A stretch of 64,000 nt of DNA from Odobenus rosmarus divergens (taxonomy: Eukaryota > Chordata > Mammalia > Carnivora > Odobenidae), in assembly GCF_000321225.1 (NCBI RefSeq), contig NW_004450276.1:1738223-1802222 (forward strand). The letters are read 5' to 3'. Positions 12,314 to 24,400 of the stretch are shown piece after piece (the first letter of the stretch is position 1; every line of letters starts with the position of its first letter). Under the pieces are notes generated by a model, which was not told the origin of the DNA, did no database searches, and worked only from the letters and a program-made list of their open reading frames with translations. The position numbers and the translations under genes were made by a program.

Positions 12314-12383
12314 CTTGTTATTAAAACTTGGACTCAAGTAATCCTGGTTATTCTGGAAAAAGCACCTTGTTAGCGGGCATCAT

Positions 12384-12466
12384 TTAATCATCCTTTTCTA
12401 CAATCACCTCTCCGTGAAGCACCTTTCTTCTTTGGCGTAACATATGAAAATAGAGTTGTGGGAACA
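12384..12466 (-). CDS. HACD1: HACD1 coding exon 7 (C-terminus and stop)
   Basis: Reads [20 protein letters not shown] and ends VEKDD then TAA (stop at 12384-12386). The minus-strand acceptor 'ttttttcctttag' precedes it at 12467-12468. The first codon (Leu) is split with exon 6. The 3' UTR continues to lower coordinates. Confidence 0.96.
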
Positions 12467-15400
12467 CTAAAGGAAAAAAGAAAACAAAGGAGGATGCTGT
12501 TGACATTATTTATACTTGAAACCTCTCACATGTAGAAACTCTGAGGGCAAGCACAGCATCCCCTGCCGCTGCCCACCGCCCCACCACCCCTACTTCCCCC
12601 CTCCTCCTCCAACAGAGCTCAGGCCGAGGCCCACACACCATAGGCCTCCGCAGTTTCCAGGCTCGCCTCCTTTTATGGCGGTTTTCACAAATTGAAGGTT
12701 TGTGGTAACTCTGCCTCGAGCAAGTCTCCTGGCACTGTTTTTCCAACAGCAGGTGCTCACTTAGTGTCTCTGTGTCACATTTTGGGAATTCTCACAATAT
12801 TGCAACCTTTTTCATTATTATTATCATACTTGTCATGGTGATCTGTGATCAGTGGTAATGACTTGCTGAAAACTCTGATGATGGTGAGCATTTATTAGCA
12901 ATGAAGTATTTTTTAATTAAGGTGTGCATACACTGATGCTATTGCACACTTAACAGACTACAGTATAATGTAAACATAGCTTTTATATACACTGGGAGAC
13001 CAAAAAAATTCGTTGGACTCACTTTATTGCAATTTTAGCTTTAGTGGTCCGAATTGAACCTGCAATATCTCTGAGGTATGCCTGTAATGTTGGGGATTCT
13101 TTAGCAAAGTTAAGTATCTTGATAAATATACCTTCATAATGACCTGGGATGCTGTGCCAGAATGTTCCAGCACAAGGAAGACTGCCCCGCCTGGCCCCCT
13201 TTTCTTGGGTCCATCAGCTGTCCTGTACCATGAGGGGTCTCATAAACATATGTGGGTATCTAAGCCCACACAACCGAGCTTCATCCATATCCTTCACAAA
13301 GAGCTGCCCCTTGGCTACCCCTTGATCTCAGGGATGTGTATACTGGTGACACGGTTTACCCCTCAGGAGAACAGAACGGGAAAGACGTCTATCTGTGCAG
13401 TCCCTAGATGCACACTCCCTGCCTTGTGGGCAGCAAATTCCAGGGTTTCAGGTTTCTAGAATGTGGTCTAGAAGGGAGGGGAGGGCCTGTATGGAGAAGT
13501 GATCAGGATCAGTGGAGGGCCAGAATAGGGCCCTCTAAAACAGAGCCCAGAGCAGGAGCCCCTCTCAAATTTGCTCAAATTATAGTGCTTTATAATGCCA
13601 GTGCTAGAGGATGAACAAATTAACATCAGCTATAAACAACACAAATGTCAAAATATTTCTGAGACTGATGGACAGAACGATTAAAACCAAGTAACCTAAT
13701 GACAAACAAACAAACAAAAATAACCCAAATGGAGCAAAAATACACAACAGAGTTTATTTTTTTTAATTTAGGTACTGCCCATCCTGATAAATGTAATTAT
13801 CATACCATACCCAGGGGTCTAAATATACTCAGGTAAAATACACTTAACGCTAACTGACTGATTATTGAAAATACGTCTAGAACATTCTGAGTAGTGTAGC
13901 AGAAGTATGGGCTTGAGTTCAAATACTAGCCTTATTTACTAGCTGGGTGATTTTCAAGAGATGCCTATAACGTCCTCCTTGAAATGCCCTCCAATCTGTG
14001 ATGTCATTATTGAAAACTACCAGCACTTCTTTTGAGTGCTAAAGTACTCAGAGTACTGTTAATACCTTTAATTAACACAAAATTTAATAAAAAAATACAA
14101 TTAGTTGTCTGACTGCTAATATTAATAATCAAGTGGAAAACATCCCCCTGGTGGACTGCTCCAGCAAGTGGGACCCTCACGAAACGGTCAGCAGGGTGAA
14201 CTGAGAAGCTGCCGCTGACACAGGCCAGAGTCTGCGTCTCCCAGGTCACCTGAAAACACCCAACCAAGTTACTGGTTTGATGCTTTCAAGCCATGACATG
14301 CTGGGCCCTGGGTTTCCATGGAGATGCTGCACTAGTCGTAAGGAAGAGGGGAAGCCGATCCCCAAACCTCTGTGATATGAACAGAAGCGGGATCTAGCTC
14401 TGCTCCAGACATGGCTGGGGAGGTGGACGGGGCTGCAGGTGACCAACCCCGGGCCCTCCTGACCGTGCCCCCTCCCGGGGACAATCTGATGAGAGTCAGG
14501 CTGAAATGGCAGCAGATGAGGGAAAGGGCAACAGGCTGACTCTCAGGTCAGTTTTGATTTTGAAAAAGTTTAAAAGTTGGAGGCCTCAAGGGACTAGCCA
14601 GGTTTTATGCTCATCCGCCTTACATAAAATATTTTTTTACGTTTTATTTAAATATCGCGTCAATGTAGATTTTAGATGCTATAAACTTTTCTTATTTCCT
14701 TTGTTCCCTCACGGACACCAGAGCCTCTAATTTTATCGAGAAGGGTAAAGAACAGCCTTGCTTTACTTTCACATTCCCTGCTAGTGACTATCAAAATTTG
14801 ACCTAAAAACCTACCACTATTGCTATTTAAGTGAAATGAGTAAAGCTTCACCAATTCACGGCAACTATTGAAAGGTGATGAGAAATTAGTGAAGAGGCTG
14901 AGTTTTTGAAAATATTTTAAGAAAAGCAGCCTCATTATTTTCTAGTATATCGAGCAATACACACAAGACTAAAAAGTACTCCTAAATAACTTTTCCAAGT
15001 GTATGCTCAAGGATTAGACAGAACTGACCTGACATTTTCTAGGGACAAAATGTTTATCTTCAGATAAATAACTCTAAATGCTGGCAAACAGTTCCCTGAT
15101 GTGTGTTCTATCTTTTCTTTAAAAAAAAAAAAAAAAGTCAGATTCAGCTACTCTTTAAATGATTCTGAGAAAGCAATCATTTGTGTATTGATTTACTTAC
15201 CTTTTTCCTTATAACCAGGAAAGAGTCCTTTTTGACTCACTCAACTCTTCCATTATTTAAAATTATGAATACACATGGGGTTGAACAGAGGTTTTGATGT
15301 ATTTGTAAGCCATCACGTCTCATTGCTTATTACACTAGCGTATCATGATACTTTACAAAACGTTCGCAGCATATGCTTAATCAAAGTACCAATGACCGTA

Positions 15401-18400
15401 TACTTACATGGTATATATGAGGCCATGGTTATAAGAAGAAAATAGTAGTAGTCAAAAGAGACATTGTATTTATTAGGAAGTCTTATCGAAAACATTCCCG
15501 TCTTCTTCACATATGGTAAGGCAGCATATATTGTAAGAAGTTCACCAACAACTCCAACGGGATATAAGATGATAAAAAAATTATATCTGGAGAAAGAAAG
15601 ACGCCAGAGAACTATTTTTCTAGAATAATGACTGGATTTGACATCATCGTTCTTTTGCTACTACTGCCTTTAAACTTAAAAATATACATATTTACAGTGC
15701 CCCTCACAGGAGAAGGTTAATTTTTTTCTACTTTAATCATTTGCTTATAAAGTTAATTATCCTCCTTTTTTCTCGTAGCAGTTTCCATTTTAGATGGCAA
15801 GATCTTAATAAAACAAGAAGTCAACTGACTTTACAGTACTGAAATAGTGGTATATGCGTTAACAATGTATATGTATGTAGTTTTGTATTGTAAAGGACAT
15901 AAGTGTTGTAAATAGTATATTGTAAAGTACCTGTAGTATTATAAGGTATCGTAAAGGTAACTTCTTTGACACTTGGAACCAAAACTGAGTGGGTTTTTTT
16001 TTTCCCTTCAGCTAGTCATTTATTGATCAAGTGCTGTGCTTTAAAAGACTACTTATGATCTTAATTTTATACCTATATCTTGACATTACCAAAGTGGTTC
16101 TTGGAGGCATTTGGAAACCCCTTTGTGGCTACTAATTAAAAGAGAATTAATTACTACCTCAGAGAACTGAAATAATACTACTAAACACATATTTATATAT
16201 TTAGTGTATTTAATATATAAATAATACTAAAGCTTCAGTAACTACTAATGAATATACTATCTAAAACTAAAGCTCTCATAATGAAACAGGTAAGACAAGT
16301 TGTTTCCAAAATTCCCACATTAAAGGAACAGTCAGTGTGCTTACAACAGCTGAGAAAGTTCTATTCAAAATCCCAAATCACAGTTTGTTCATTTGGGCTG
16401 TGGCAAGGTCTTCAATGCCTGGTAGGCCAGCCATTACTCATGCCTATGGTGAGGGGAAGGTTCTACAGGTCTCCATGGGCCTCCAGCAGGAAGAGCTTCA
16501 AGGACCCAGGGCAACCACCTTTCTCCAGTAAAGAAAATCACTTTTCTCCAACGCAGTTACCACAGAAAATAAAGGTTAAAATGTTGGTGGAAAAGGACAG
16601 AAATCAAATTAATCTGTATTTTAGTTCATTTAGTTGGCATTAAGATATCTGTAAAGAAATGTTAAATTTATCCGTATGGCAGAAACTTGGAGACAACTTA
16701 AAAATCACCTTATTATTGTATGCCAAGGATATACACAGGTGAGAGACGGTGCGGGGACAGAATTATTTGCCAAAATAGATTCAGTGGCAAAAAAAGACCA
16801 ATGATCCTTTTACTGTCCCTGTTTATCCCCTCCTTGCTGTGGGTATATCACCTGCTTTCTTCCTAGTTTTGTGTAGTTATTCATATATTATTTATTTTAT
16901 TTTTATTTTTTTTAAGTTTTTTTTTTTAAAGATTTTATTTATTTATTTGACAGAGAGAGACACAGCGAGAGAGGGAACACAAGCAGGGGGAGTGGGAGAG
17001 GGAGAAGCAGGCCTCCCACGCAGCAGGGAGCCCGATGCGGGGCTCGATCCCAGGACCCCGGGATCATGACCTGAGCCGAAGGCAGACGCTTAACGACTGA
17101 GCCATCCAGGCGCCCCTTCATATATTATTTAAATTACTCTCTTCCAATCTTAATTTCCTAGCTCAATTTAAAAATCATATAACTGAATATTTTATAATCC
17201 CTTCTCAAGTAAAACATTCAAACTTATTTACATAGTTTTTAAACTTTATGTGACTCTCCAATGATTTTTCTGGAAGCACTGTTCTTCAACAGAAAAAAGC
17301 ATTATCATTCTTTGAGTAAACTAGTTTTTAAAGCCTTCAGCCACTGATTATTTTTAATGCAATGAGAACAAATTATATAATTTACTTTCTTTGCATTTGA
17401 AAAAGATTGCATGTCACCAGCTCTGTAAGTTTTGATGGCAGCATGAGAAATTTACCTATTCAGAAAAAGAATTCCTCGTTAAAGATTCCTAATTGATACC
17501 TAAAATTTTTTTGAAGGGAATGCATTTTTGAAATTAAAATGGAAATTAACATGGAACATAATAACATACAAGTGCCTATTCAGTGGACTTTTCTAGGAAC
17601 ACTTCTAACACGTAAGTAGAATTGAAGTATATTCAAACCATCACAGTAGGCCAGCTATTTACAAATAAGAAGCCATTCTTACTGTGAAGTTTTATTTGAG
17701 AATGACAGCTTCAACATTTGACTATAAATACAAATATTATTTCAGGTTTTTTAATGAGGTTGGCAAATATATATAGATGGTTGGAATCTTTTAGGATTTT
17801 TAACATGCAATATAATTACTCATGATTATGATTAACTGACATGTATTATGCTAACATGTACATTTCAAAATTGAAAGATCTTGTAGTACTTGGTTTAACA
17901 TTAATGCAATTGACAAAGGATTTCTAAACAGCAAATTTAAACATGTTTTGAACTTTTCCAGAAATTCAAGACATGCAAAATGCATTCCAAAAGGCAGACA
18001 GACAAAACATTAAAGACCATTATTTTTCACAAATAAATTTTACAAATACAGTAAATGAAGAGACTATATCATGAATTAGTATTTTCAAAGGTGCTGGAGG
18101 TCCAGAAGACTGAGGTCATGCAAGACGCAAGATGCACTGAGATGGATTCTAGGATTAGTCCGGCAACACTCCAAACTGCCAACCGTGTGAAAGGCCCAAT
18201 CGCTCAAAGTGAAAAAGTGCTCGGTTACAATAAGAATAAAACCAACCTAACATATAGAAATGGGAGCGCAGCCTTCTTATGAGAAACAATAGGTTTCAGC
18301 TCAAATTATAATTTTACAGCATTTCAATAAACAAAGTGGTAAGCCACAAAAAATGTCTACAAAGGAGCGAGAGCATATAAAAAAGTCTTAGAGTATAAAT

Positions 18401-21400
18401 ATAATTAACAGTGATTATCCTTACGGAGGAGGATTATGAGCAATTCAAAAGATCTTTTTTCCCTTCATTTTGGACTTTTTATATATTATATAGTTCATTA
18501 TATTTGAACATGTATAATATATGAGTTATGAAAAAGGAGTAATAACTTAAGAAAAAGTGTTAGGCTTTTATTATACAGGGATCAAAAACAAATCTGACAC
18601 TGGTTGTATGTTACCTTCAAATTGGGAATGTGTTAATATAAATATCAGAGTTTTATTTTTTTTTAAAGGTTTTATTTATTTATTTTGACAGAGAGAGACA
18701 CAGCGAGAGAGGGAACACAAGCAGGGGGAGTGGGAGAGGGAGAAGCAGGCTTCCCGCTGAGCAGGGAGCCTGATGTGGGACTCGATCCCAGGACCCTGGG
18801 ATCATGACCCGAGCCGAAGGCAGAGACCTAACGACTGAGCCACCCAGGCGCCCTATCAGAGTTTTAAAAAATAGAAATATGGACATAGCATTGTTTATAA
18901 TATCTCAAAGTAGGATTTATAATATTGGCAAACTGGAAATGATCTAAATTCAGGTAACAGAGAACTGGTCAGTCATACTATGGAATATTGGGCAGCATTA
19001 AGAGTTACAACTAGATCTATCAGTCATACTATGGAATATTGGGCAGCATTAAGAGTTACAACTAGATCTAAACGTTCCTGTTTTGATTTAAAAAAAAAAA
19101 GAGCTCCAAGATATAAACAAAAAGCAAACATAATGTCATTCTATTTATGTTTTTAGAAACTCATGTCTGTGTGTTCACATTTTCGTTAATATGAAAAAGT
19201 GTGGATAGGTAAACTCCAAGCTTTTTCCCTCCAGGGGAAGGTAGTGGTCAGGGAGGAGTATAAATAGGAACTTGCCATGTTGAGTCTATATACTTCTGTG
19301 CTTTTTTGAATTTCTTACAATGAAAACGTATTACTTCTGTGGTTGAACAAAAACTTTAAAGAATGAAAATACCGTCGAACGCTTTTACTTTACCTATGTG
19401 GAAGAGACATATAGGGGCCAGACATATAGGGGATAGAGCTATCCTTCCCCAGCTGCCTCCTTGCACTTCCCACTACCTGGCATTTCACATATCTGTTAGT
19501 TGTTTTATTTTTTTGGTCTCCTATGTCTCGAGAGGACAGAGTTTTTCTTGTTTTCAACCCTGCATCTCAGGCATGCATTCAGTATACAACACGTGTTGTT
19601 GTTGTGACTTTAAGTACAACCCAGGAAACAAAAGGAACAAATCTACACTGGTTTGTGATCTGTTCTTCAAATTGCAGTCTTGTTTTTATAATAACTTTGT
19701 AAAATATTGGTTGCTCAAAGAATTCAAACTTAAAAAAAAAAAACAGAACACCTTTCACTTTAAAAATATTATTTAGGGGCACCTGGGTGGTCGGTTAAGT
19801 GGCTGCCTTTGGCTCAGGTCATGATCCCAGCGTCATGGGATCAAGTCCCACATTGGGCTCCCTGCTTCGCAGGAAGCCTGCTTCTCCCCTTCCCTCTGCC
19901 TGCTCCCCCTACTTGTGCTCTCTCTCTCTCTGTGTTAAATAAATAAAATCATTTTTAAAAAAGGATGGATATATTTAGAACCATTGAAATATAAATTTTG
20001 TCCACATTCCAAAATGCAGCTTAAGTGTGACTTTTAAAAATGACTGTCTCTGCTACTTAAAACACCAAAGAAACTGACATTGTATATGTAAGATACTAAA
20101 AATTGTGGACACTAGATTATTAATTTAAATCATTCAGAAAAAAATGTCATATTTTTGGCACAGAATTTAATTAATATAATTTAAAAAATTATATGTTTTG
20201 CTTCCAAAGGAAAATGAATGACCAATTCAGGTTAGGTAAGGATACTGATGTAACTTGTCTGGCATTGATTTTACTCAAAATATGTATTAATGTGATTTTT
20301 CCCTGATCATTAAATTAAGCCTTCAGAATTCAAGTTATAGCACTGCTAATAGCCAAAAACACAGCATCCTGGCATCATGGGCTAAGACACAAATTTTCCT
20401 TCTCTGGTGTTAGCTCAGCACACACAACACACATGCACTAGTGAGAAACTAAACAGCAAGGCATCGCCACCTGGCCCATTTAATGAAGTATGGCAAGTGG
20501 TCGAGAAGACTGAATGTGTAGAAGGAATAGCGAGTGATCTCTGTCACAGTCCACGCGACCAGAAAAAGCACCACGCTCTCCTCATTCTGGATCTGCAGAA
20601 CCACAGAGAAACCCACAGTGTGGTTTAACCTTCAACATTTTTTTCCATGAAGAATCTTAGTTACTTACTCTGTGTCTTTGACTACCTTGGAACGTCAGGG
20701 GCAGACAGAGGCAAGACAGAAAACTTAACGCTGCCACTATTACATGATTCATGACAACACACAAATATGTCCTAGGCACAGGAATGGTCACATTTCTACT
20801 GGTTTCTCTTTCTCAGCCTTTGCTCTGGCCGCTAACTCAACCATCCCGGGACAACATCACCCCCTCAAAACCAGCGTGGGAACAATCTGATGCTCCAACT
20901 TTCTACGGGTCGTCTGAGGGTACCCATCCTACTAGAGCACTAGCTACTGCATATGCGTATGTCCACTCGTCTTTTGTCCTGCGACTGCCACTGAATTCAG
21001 AGCCTCACCGTCTCCATCCACACTACTGTAACAGCCTGCTAAACAGCCTCTCCACTCTTTATTCTCTCCATGAATGGATGTCTTCTCTTAAGCGCAAAAC
21101 AAACAAAAACACATTTGGAAGCAGTGATTCTGTGATTTAAAAGCTTCTTTGGCTCCCTATTGCTTAACAGGAGAAAAGGATTGTATTCAAGGTTCTCTGC
21201 GATCTGGAGCTCAGGAATCTCCCCAACTTCATCTGCAATCTCTCAACCTCCCACTACCAGCTCTTCTCTCTGGTGACACCACCAACTTAGTATTATTTCC
21301 AGAACATGCTCTGAACGTTTGCATCTTATTAACACATGCTATTCCCTCCAATTAGAATGCTACTTACTCCCTTGTTAGTTCCCACGGGAAACCCTTTCTC

Positions 21401-24400
21401 ACCCTTTATGATCCAGCTAAAGCATCACGCCCTCTGGAAAACTTTTCCCAAACCCCTCCTTTCACCCTGAGCAGTTACTTGCTCACTTTCCTTGTTCATA
21501 TCTGTATTGTAACACTTGCCGATTTGTATGAAAGTCTGTCTGCCTGACTCTTGCGTATGCATCAGTGCTTTCCTTATACACTCCTTCCTCAAGTAAGCCT
21601 GCCCTCCCTCCCTAGGTCAGGCTAAGTCCCCAGGTACATGGTAATACATACTATCTCTTATTTCAAAGCACTAACACTAACATAATGAAACAATTACAGT
21701 TGACCCCTGAAGAAAGTGGGGGTTAGGGGCAACAACCCATGCTGCGTAGTCAAAAAACCTGCATGTAAGTTTTGACTCCCCCAAAACCTAACAACTAATA
21801 GCCTACTGTTGACCAGAAGCCTTATCGATAACCTGTAAACAGTTGATTAACACGTTTTGCATGTCGTATGTGTTATACAATAAAGCAAGCTACAGAAAAG
21901 AACATGTCATTAACAAAATCATAAAAGAAAATACACATAGTACTGTATTTATCAGAAAAAAATTGATTAAAAGAAAAAATTCTATGTATGAGTGAACATG
22001 CGCAGTTCAAACGCGTGTTGTTCAAGGTCAGCTGTATTTGTGCACCTACTTGTTTACCGCCTCTGTTACAGGATCCACGAGGCAGGGACTGTATTTGTAT
22101 TAACTGCCAGATCCCCAGCAAAGTCTCAGGTGTAGAACAGCTGTGCGATTAGTATTTGTTGAATGATTTGACATCTGTAAGACCGCCCCCCACTTCCCAA
22201 CAACCAGTACGCATACAGCTGGAATGGCCCTATCCATTTTTGTAAATCCAGACATGAGCACAATGTCAAATGTACAGAAATAAATGTTGGCTGAGTTAAT
22301 TAAAGAGGGGTGGAAAGGTACCAGTAGGAGACTCTCGTTGGAGAAAATTAAATAGTAAGACTAAGACAGAGATCCTTTGGAGGATAAAAAGGAGCGGATG
22401 GGTCTTTTTTCTCCTGGGGCCTAGCAACCCGATAGATTCTCTCTCACTTCTTTTCCACAGCTGATGCTGCCTACCCGGTCTGGTCTCTCTTCTTCCTTAG
22501 TCTTCAGACTCTCTGTAGTCCTGGCCCAGCTCTTATATTCGCTCACTGTCTGTTCTGCTTATGGTGGACTCCTGCTTTTAAACTACACGGCAATCTGAGT
22601 GCAAAGTCTGGCTCTCTGCGTGGCCTGCACTCACTGCTAAGTGCACAGCAGTCCCTGGTGAAGGGCCAGGCGGACCGAGGGAGTTGAGTGAAAGACAGTG
22701 GTCTGGAGAGGCTAATGTGCAGAGTGGTGAGAGAGCAGAAGGGCAGTGATCTGTCCCTGCGCGGACGGGGGCCAGGGAGTCTCACAGGCAAGGGAAGGGA
22801 GTGAAGGTATCATTTCAAGCAGATGAGGGACAAGAAAGGCATCTCAGGAATGGAAAGAAGGCCAGAGATCTGTCCTCAAGTAGCCAGGAGACGCTGGAGG
22901 CTGTCAGAAGGTCAGAAGGGCCCATCTGGGAAATGTTTCTGTCATGGGTTTAAAAGGCCCAGTGCCTTGACATAGTGAGTGTGGTGTGTGTTTGTCTAGA
23001 AGGGTTTAAGCCATTAATTAGATTCAGATCTGTCTCCTGTCATGCCTCAATAAATAATATGCTAATTTCCCCTAAGCTCCCCAGCCCTTCCAACTTCTCA
23101 TTTAGTCTTTCGCATTTGCTCAGATCTACAGAACTATATTTGCTTTTTACGCCAGTGCTACAACACTCCATGGTGAATGAGGAAAAACACACTGTTTATA
23201 GTGGTGACTTCAATACATAATCAAAGAGAATACACATCAATAGAAAATTTTCAGTTAACTATTTGACAGAATATGAATATTAATTTTAAAAACTGGGAAA
23301 CATCAGAGGAGAATAGATTATGGATATAAATATTTAGTTTTGCTTGTGTTTCAAGGTCATTCTACTAATGCACCAAGTCAACGTACAATCACACTTAAAT
23401 CCAAACCCAGCCCCTTTTTTGTCTAGTGGTTCTGCTTCCTGAAATATAGCAATGTTAGTATTTTAGATTCCTTTTAATAAAAAAGCTTTCCTGCACGCTC
23501 ATGAAGAGAACCTGTTAGTGTCACTTACTGGTTTTATACTGTGAGTAATGAGCCACACCATAAAGATTCTTGAACTCACTTGGACCCCAGCCACAATCAC
23601 AGAAGTAGGTACAATTCCTTAAAGAGAAAAACAAGTCAACCATTGCCCTAAAGGCAATTTATACTGACAATAAAAATTAAATCAGAAACTCACCAATTAA
23701 ACAGTGGACTATCTGTAAGCAAATAAAAAAAAATCACAAGTCAATAGCATGCAACATAATATAAATCCCTGCGAACACTGGTTTTCTACAAATCCATAGG
23801 TGGTATGTCATCAGCAAAATGAGGCTGATTTTGCTCAACAAATAATTTTCAAATAAATATTACAACAATAGGAAAACAGCATCATTAAAAACTTACCTCA
23901 AGCAAGGCAAATGTCTGGAAAAATTTAAGTGTCTTCTGAATACTTCTATATAAGCCTTTGTGTGTTCCTTTTTCCATATAAAAACGTACCATGGCAATAG
24001 CTAAAACCAACCACCTAGAAAAAATACAAGTATTTTATAAAGTTCTATCAAAATGAATACCAAGGATCTTCCTGAAAATAAATGGCATAATTTATATAGT
24101 AACATGTTGTTTTATTATGTTCTTAGTTCATTATTCTATTTAACAAAACCCACAGGAAGAAATGGCATTGTTTTTACATTGACTCTTTAAGGGGATGAAT
24201 AGAACATATTGGAGATCAACTAGATTCAAATGTCAAACAATGTCCCTTTCATGTTTGGTTTCAGCAGACAGACTGAAGAAGTGATGTACCCAAAATGAGG
24301 TTATTATAAAGCATTTCATAATTATATATTTCTTAAGGAAAAAACCTGTGAGTGTGTATGTACTTATACAAATATATGGTATATATTTATATGTAAGTAT

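Larger units (their letters stand above)
15587..20470. other. HACD1 intron 5
   Basis: Apart from the CAN-SINEs, the L1-like segment and the tandem duplication listed separately, this is A/T-rich DNA without coding signal. Open frames at 16248-16643 and 19363-19776 show no family resemblance and are treated as chance. Confidence 0.6.
20593..23528. other. HACD1 intron 4
   Basis: Contains an L2 copy interrupted by a MER2-like element (listed). A stretch at about 22180-23528 has no assigned repeat, moderately raised GC at 22430-22940, and no coding signal. Confidence 0.55.

Noticed and set aside
16248..16643. A 131-codon open frame in HACD1 intron 5
   Set aside because: No family resemblance, no splice or promoter context; consistent with chance.
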